DNA of 64,000 nucleotides. Source: Asterella californica. Taxonomy: Eukaryota > Streptophyta > Marchantiopsida > Marchantiales > Aytoniaceae. Where the stretch lies: contig JAYKYS010000017.1 in assembly GCA_036924285.1 (NCBI GenBank), positions 4,507,501 through 4,571,500 on the forward strand. Reading direction: 5' to 3'. Made by a program: the position numbers and the translations under genes. Within the stretch, counting starts at the first letter, position 1; each line of letters starts with the position of its first letter. This document shows positions 58,723 through 64,000 of this stretch, one piece after another. The notes below the pieces were generated by a model. The model was not told the DNA's origin, did not search any database, and saw only the letters and a program-made list of their open reading frames with translations.

Positions 58723-60550
58723 GCTGGAAGATCTGTTGCACTAAGCCACAAGCACCTACTACTACTACTACTATCCTCAGTCCTTCCCAAGTGCCCACAG
58801 TCTAGCTTCTACTTCTCAGAAGACGAAATTAGTCTTCCAGAAGATAGCTACTCCGTCTTCCGGGATTCTAACAGTACTTCTTAGATAGCTCTCATCTTCC
58901 GAGCTATATCTAAACAATCCTATCTAAGCAAGGCCTCGCATGGATTACCAAGAAGACAACCCACCTTGCATTACATCCTACTTCCTATCAGAAGATACAA
59001 GATTCGTGAAACATAAAGTGCATGACATGTTCAAAAGATGGTTGCGGGCTCTTGCGATGACAGTGGCCTCTGGGAAGACACCCGAGACAGTCTCCGATTC
59101 AATGTCTTTCTCGAAAGACCTCCCGAAGTCAGGCTTCCCTTCACGGGGAAGAAGAAGGAATGGCTGCTATGGGTCGGACAGAAAAGATCCGAAACGAACC
59201 CTCACGTCTTCTCTCTCATTTTGCCAGCCTTTCAGTCTTCTAGTCTCTCTAGGAAGATGTGGAGTTAAGAACTTGGAAGACCGAGAGACACAGGCCTAGT
59301 TCCCGACTTCCAACTTCTCGAAATAACAAAACAACTCACCACACCACTCGGGATTCGTACCAAGCCTCTCGTGACACAAAAGCAACACAAATCCACTCTT
59401 GATACGAATTGGTTATAGTCGACTTCAGAAGATAGTCTTCCGAAGACAGTCAAGTTTAAGAAGCGTATTCCGAAGATGTTCCCATCTTCCGAAGTGTCTT
59501 CTGTTCTAGGTTTCGAGGGTAGAGAGGTAGTAGGGTAGGGAAATTGATAGCTGAGATCGTCAATTTGAGGGAGGTGTAGGGAAGCTCGAATTGAACTTAG
59601 GAAGAAGTAGGAAGATGTCTGTCAGAAATTGGGCAGCGCTTCCGCACCCAATGTCTCAATAGAAAGAATGGGGGTGGGGGTAATCGATCAGGCTGCCTGC
59701 ACACAACTAGGAAAGCGCGGGGAATACCAGACAAAGGCGAGAAGAAGTGGGAAGGGGAAAGAACGTGGGAAGAACCTCTACAGTCTTCTTCTGCTTCCCG
59801 AGTTGCCTTCGACCTCCTGCGCGCTTCTGGCTCTGGTCCTAGCTCCAATGCGACTTCTCACGGCTGCTTCCGCTTGTTCAATTTCCGGCCACGCCTCAAT
59901 TTCACCTTCGATTCTACTCAGCTACTCTCCAATGTCAGCTTCCGGGGAGCTCACAGAAACGCCTTTGCTCCCTACCTTCCGCGCTTCAACAATTCGGTCT
60001 CGCCCTACCAACTGATCCTCACATCGCTCGCTTTCCTCTCTCGATTTCCTCACTCGATTTCGTCACTCGATTTTCTCTCACGGAGCTCACTCTCGGAATT
60101 CGATCTTCTCCACCAAGAGTGCTCCTGCTGCAAGAAGCTGAGAATTCACTAATGCGCTTCTGTATCTTCCCACAGCTTAGGGGTTTCGACTCTAGATGAC
60201 CTACCTAACCTACCTACCTGTTCGGTGCAACCTAGTAGGTACAACTGCTTCTTTACTGAAAAAGCCGTGGTTAAGTCTTCGCGGTCGCTGTCTTCCGGAA
60301 GATGGATGTCTTCCGCCGTCTTCCATCTTCCGCCGTCTTCCGTCTTCCGAAGACATTCACTGAGAAGACGCTCTTCTGAAGATGGTCGTCTTTCGAAGAA
60401 GTCAACTTATTGTTACAAACAGCTCGTAAGATCATCTTCCTACTAAGGAAGACGTAACCTTAAATAACAACGCTTCTTCAGTTATACAAACAAGTTATTA
60501 ATCATAAAAATTTTAAAAATTTGTGAATCCTGTAATTTGTGGGCACCACA
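58723..60550 (-). repeat. F terminal segment and leader, copy gamma
   Basis: 1.83 kb upstream of gene D. A ~240-bp stretch present in epsilon (about 62400-62650) is missing here near 59150. GTCTTC/GAAGAC inverted words are dense at 60285-60410. A (cta)n run occurs at 58758-58775. Confidence 0.65.
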
Positions 60551-61050
60551 CAGTTCTCACACAAGGGCACTTGCCCAATCTGTCTTCTCGGATGAGGACA
60601 AGTGGACCACCAGTGTCCTGTCTCTCCATAATTATTGCACGCTCCAGGAAGAGGATTTAGAGGTCATTGTGATGAAGAAGGTTGCCAGGGCATCCTGGTC
60701 TGTACATTACTAACCCTGTCCCTAGGTACATAACGATTATACTGAGCAGGAGGTGTGGGAGTGAACGGTTGTATCGTCTCGATCCTATAGCAGGTTTCCC
60801 CACTGGGATTGTGTAGATATCCCTCATTGTCTTCTTCTCAGCCTGGCCAATTGACAGCTTGGTCCTGCATACACTGATCTCTGGTGTGCCCGGAAGAGTT
60901 ACAAAGGTTGCACCAAAGGTTTGGCCGGGAAGCCGTAGGTTGCTTCCGCTTGTCCTTCTGGTTCAGAAGATGAACTTTCAGGTCGGCAAACTGCTTCAAA
61001 ACTTCATCGATCCGAGGATCAGGTGCAGACTGAATGATCTGAGTCTGAGG
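60551..61050 (-). pseudogene. Gag nucleocapsid fragment interrupted by copies gamma and epsilon
   Basis: Minus-strand codons include a first CCHC knuckle WCNLCNSSGHTRDQC (60838-61062), a second degenerate knuckle CNNYGETGHWWSTC (near 60600-60645, second Cys lost to Tyr), and the first half of a third knuckle (CEN...), completed at 54823. A helical stretch DEVLKQFADLKVHLLNQKDK precedes the first knuckle. It is cut upstream at 61051 by the F terminus of copy epsilon. Confidence 0.75.
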
Positions 61051-64000
61051 TGTGGTGCCCACAAATTACAAGATTCACGAATTTTTGAGATTTTTGAGAT
61101 TAATAACTTGTTTGTATAACTGAAGAAGCGTTGTTACTTAAGATTACGGCTTCCTTAGCAGGAAGATGATCTGAAGGGCTGTTTGTAATTATAAGTTGAC
61201 TTCTTCGGAAGACGACCGTCTTCCGAAGAGCGTCTTCTCGGTGGTGTCTTCGGAAGACGACGGAAGACACGCATCTTCCGGAAGACGGTAACCATGGAAG
61301 CTTAACCACGTAAGGAGTAGGTGCACCTACCAGGTAGCACCGAATAGGTTAGGTAGGTCAGGAGGGTCGAAACCCCTAAACTGCGGGGAAGATGCGCAAG
61401 AACCGCATTAGCACAGAAACTTACCTGCTTCTCGCATCGAGAGATTGGAGACTGAGAAGATCGATTCAGGCAGCGAGTTGATTTGACTGAGGAAAGCAGC
61501 GAGTGAAATCGAGTGAGGTTAGGATCGATTCGAAGCTAGAAGAAAGGCGAAGTCGAATTGCTGAGCACAGAAGAGTGTCGAGCTGAAGACGGTTTTCTGT
61601 GAGCTCCCGGAAGCTAACATTGGAGGGTGGGTGAGTGGAATCGAAGGTGGAATTGAGGCGTAGCTAGGAGCTGACAGCGGAAGCAGCCTTGTGAGGTCGC
61701 ATTGGAGCTGGAACCAGAGTCAGAAGCGCACGGAAGATCGAAGACAACTCGGGAATTCGACAGAAGACAGTAGAGGTTCTTCCCATGTTCTCTTCCCTTC
61801 CCCACTGCTTCTCGCCTTTGTTCGGGATCTCCCGCGCTTCCCCGATGGTTTGCAGGCAACCTCATCGATCAATTCTCCCATCCCCATTTTCCTATTGTGA
61901 CATTGGGCGCGGAAGCGCTGCCCAATTTCTGTCAGACATCTTCTTGCTTCTTCCCAAGTTCAATTCGAGCTTCCCTACTCCTAGCCCTCAAATTGAAGAT
62001 CCCAGCTATCGATTTCCCTACCCTACCATCCCTCTACTCCCGAAACCTTGAATAAAAGACGCTTCGGAAGATTAGAACATCTTCGGAAGACGCTTCAGTA
62101 GCTTGACTGTCTTTGGAAGTCGACTTTGCACAATTCGTATCAAGAGTGGATTTGCTTTGCTTTTGTGATAAGAGAGGTTTGGTACGAATTCCGAGTGGCT
62201 TGGTGAGTTGTTTCGTTATTTCGAGAAGTTAGAAGTCGGGAACTAGGCCTGTGCCTCCCGATCTTCCAAGCTTCTCAAATCCACATCTTCCTAGAGAGGC
62301 TAGAAGATTGGAAGAGCTGGCAAAATGCGCGAGTAGACGTGAGGGTCCATTTTGGGTCTCTTCTGTCCGACCCATAGCAGCCCATTCCTTCTTCTTCCCG
62401 AACTTAGGAGCGAGTCGTGAGAAGTCTTGCTGGCAGAATTTGGAGAGAATGGTCGAGGGTCATGTCTTCCCACCAAGCAGCAAGCTTCTTCTGAGTGTGT
62501 ATGAGAGGTGAGGAGTCAGAAGAACAGAGTGCAAATGTCTTGAGTCTGTTGTGAGGATAGATTGCGCGTAGGAAGAAGAAGACAAGTGAGACTAGTGAAG
62601 GGAAGCCTGACTTCGGGAGGTCTTCCGAGAAAGACATTGAATCGGAAGCTGTCCTGGGAGTCTTCCCAGAGGCCACTGTCACCGCAGGAGCCCGCAACCA
62701 TCTTCTGAACCTGTTATGCACTCTACGTTTCACGAATCTTGTATCTTCTGATAGGAAGTAGGATGTAATGCAAGATGAGTTGTCTTCTTAGGAATCCATG
62801 CGAGGCCTTGCTTAGTTAGGATTGTTTAGATATAGCTCGGAAGACGAGAGCTATCTAGGAAGTACTGTTAGAATCCCGGAAGACGGAGTAGCTGTCTTCT
62901 GGAAGACTAGGTTTGTCTTCTGAGAAGTAGAAGCTAGACTGTGAGCACTTGGGAAGGACTGAGCCTTCAGCTCACAGTAAGTACGTGTGGCTTAGTGCAA
63001 CAGATCTTCTAGTATGTCGATGCATCTTCAAGGGTTGGTGTTACCGGCAGCAGAGTTGGCCGAGGCCACACCCTTCCTCAAGGAGTTGGGTCTCGACTTC
63101 TTCTTGTGGGATTGGAACCTCGCCGACCAGGGACTTCTGGAGGAGGTTTGGGCAGTATTACCGCCTCGCAGCTGTGTACCTGCGAAAGCAGGAGTAGCTC
63201 TAGGAAGACCATCTTCCTGGACTGAAGATTGGTGACGCAGGGCCTTCCACAGGCCAAAATCCGAGGACCGAGGGTATTGGCTCGAGAAGAAGATCTTGCC
63301 CAGGATCGTGAGTGAGTGGCATGGGCCTGGAAGCACAACTTGTCTCTTCCTGGAGGACAAGCAGGGAAGGAACGGATGGAAGATCGAATCTTACCGGGAG
63401 CCGAAGAAGCGACTTCTGACGAAGCTATTTCTGCATCTCTTTCCCAAGGGGAAAGCGCAGAAGACGAGGTACCTTGGAGATCAGGACGTAGAGTTCCTGG
63501 AAGCAGTGTGGGATGAAGGAGTGCTTGTCAACTGGGGCGCATTCTTCCACATATATGTACAGGCGGAGCTAGCGTACTTGGGTACCCCGGCGGGAGGACA
63601 CTTGACACCTTTCCTCTGGTACTTGTACGTAGTCATGGGGGATCTCACGGAAGGACAGTTGGTGAAGTATGGGCCGGCAGTGCAACCTGAGACGAAGGAG
63701 GAGACCTCAGAAAAAGACGACTGAGCAACAGTCGCAACTCCCCCTCCCACTCTGATGCCGCAGCTGAGACCCGGCTCTCATCAGAAGACGCTTCTGGTGA
63801 GGGAAGACGACTCCAGTGGGTCGGAAGATGCCACGCCTCTGAGGAAGATGGGCCCTAGAAGTATACTTAGGAAGACCACCTCCCTCATTCATTCGAGATC
63901 AGAGTCTGACCCGGAGGAAGAATTGTTGAGTACCCGACCGGAGCAGAAGATCGCTTCTGCCACACCAGGGAGTCTTCCGAAGGATGGATGGATACTCCTA
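61051..64000 (+). mobile_element. F-D-H element copy epsilon (truncated by window end)
   Basis: Starts TGTGGTGCCCACAAATTAC at 61051 and continues with the F segment, the leader, and gene D from 63014. It includes the uninterrupted target of element C (about 62411-62435) and an aataaa-like word at 62051. A dense GTCTTC/GAAGAC patch lies at 61199-61290. The H end lies beyond the window. Confidence 0.75.
63014..64000 (+). pseudogene. Gene D, copy epsilon (5' part)
   Basis: Start MSMHLQGLVLPAAELAEATP. A stop after SSWTEDW (63233-63235) and a frameshift are followed by 142 open codons (63296-63724) covering the central domain: GPGSTTCLFLEDKQGRNGWK, TRYLGDQDVEFLEAVWDEGV, AELAYLGTPAGGHLTPFLWY. Then DD-stop and further codons of the Ser/Glu linker (SSGSEDAT) to the window end. 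It confirms the gene D reading made from gamma. Confidence 0.6.

Larger units (their letters stand above)
54824..60550 (-). mobile_element. F-D-H element copy gamma, complete (5,727 bp)
   Basis: The type copy of this family. The perfect 5-bp duplication cagtt lies at 54819-54823 and 60551-60555, and the interrupted gag knuckle is restored in frame when the element is removed. On the minus strand: F segment, leader, gene D (58722-56430), 3' region, H segment. Ends reading inward are TGTGGTGCCCACAAATTAC and TGTAGTGACGCAAGATTAC, matching at 13 of 19 positions. The two ends share no long direct repeat, so it is not an ordinary LTR element. No RT, integrase or known transposase is visible inside. 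Confidence 0.85.

Noticed and set aside
54824..60550. F-D-H as a CACTA (En/Spm) transposon because one end reads CACTACA
   Set aside because: CACTA elements begin with CACTA at both outer ends and make 3-bp duplications; here the ends are TGTrGTG and the duplication is 5 bp.
54824..60550. F and H segments as a pair of LTRs
   Set aside because: They share no direct sequence similarity beyond GAAGAC-rich words and the first bases in inverted orientation.

Overview
This window is almost entirely transposable-element DNA from a large, repeat-rich eukaryotic nuclear genome. I see no rRNA, tRNA, CRISPR array, bacterial operon or convincing single-copy host gene. The element types (Ty3/gypsy pol with GPY-type integrase ends, a cytosine-5 methyltransferase inside pol) and the overall texture suggest the green lineage, most plausibly a charophyte alga such as Chara. 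That assignment is inference. Two AT-rich stretches without coding signal (1-1936 and 11549-12439) look like older intergenic DNA around the first insertion.

Layout. (1) 1937-11544, plus strand: element A, a decayed Ty3/gypsy retrotransposon coding gag, protease, a C5 DNA methyltransferase, RT, RNase H, DDE integrase and a C-terminal PHD finger. (2) 12440-15857: remnant (beta) of a second family, called here the F-D-H element, broken by a solo LTR at 13183-15140. (3) 15858-42741, minus strand: an essentially complete F-D-H element (alpha) carrying two nested retrotransposons. Element B (18631-29925, plus) is a young gypsy element with 1,373-bp LTRs and a truncated extra LTR. Element C (31619-41305, minus) is a second methyltransferase/PHD retrotransposon of the A family. 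(4) 42742-54823: gypsy pol fragments (family E, two copies), a gag (45055-46132), a third F-D-H copy (delta, 46133-52574) split by a B-like fragment J (47196-49870), and F fragments. (5) 54824-60550, minus: a clean 5.73-kb F-D-H element (gamma) with a perfect 5-bp target duplication, inserted inside the zinc-knuckle codons of a gag gene. (6) 61051-64000: another F-D-H copy (epsilon) running off the window.

Main points. A and C place a C5 methyltransferase (motifs I, IV, VI, VIII, IX and X) between protease and RT in the same frame, and end pol with a PHD finger. Both also share an unusual terminal layout, A1-internal-B1-A2-B2. The 3' terminal repeat is flanked on both sides by a ~110-bp block that is absent from the 5' end, and B1 meets A2 at a palindrome resembling a circle junction. 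This is what a circularly permuted LTR element would look like. Copies of the same leader elsewhere in the window that lack the insertion confirm the outer ends of C. The F-D-H family has no LTRs. It has TGTrGTG...CACyACA ends with imperfect inverted termini, one long gene (D) of unknown function with a coiled coil and acidic tails, and an extreme density of GAAGAC/GTCTTC.

Nearly every reading frame is interrupted, often by changes consistent with C-to-T or G-to-A transitions, so most genes are entered as pseudogenes. All homology calls are from motif recognition by eye; no search was run.
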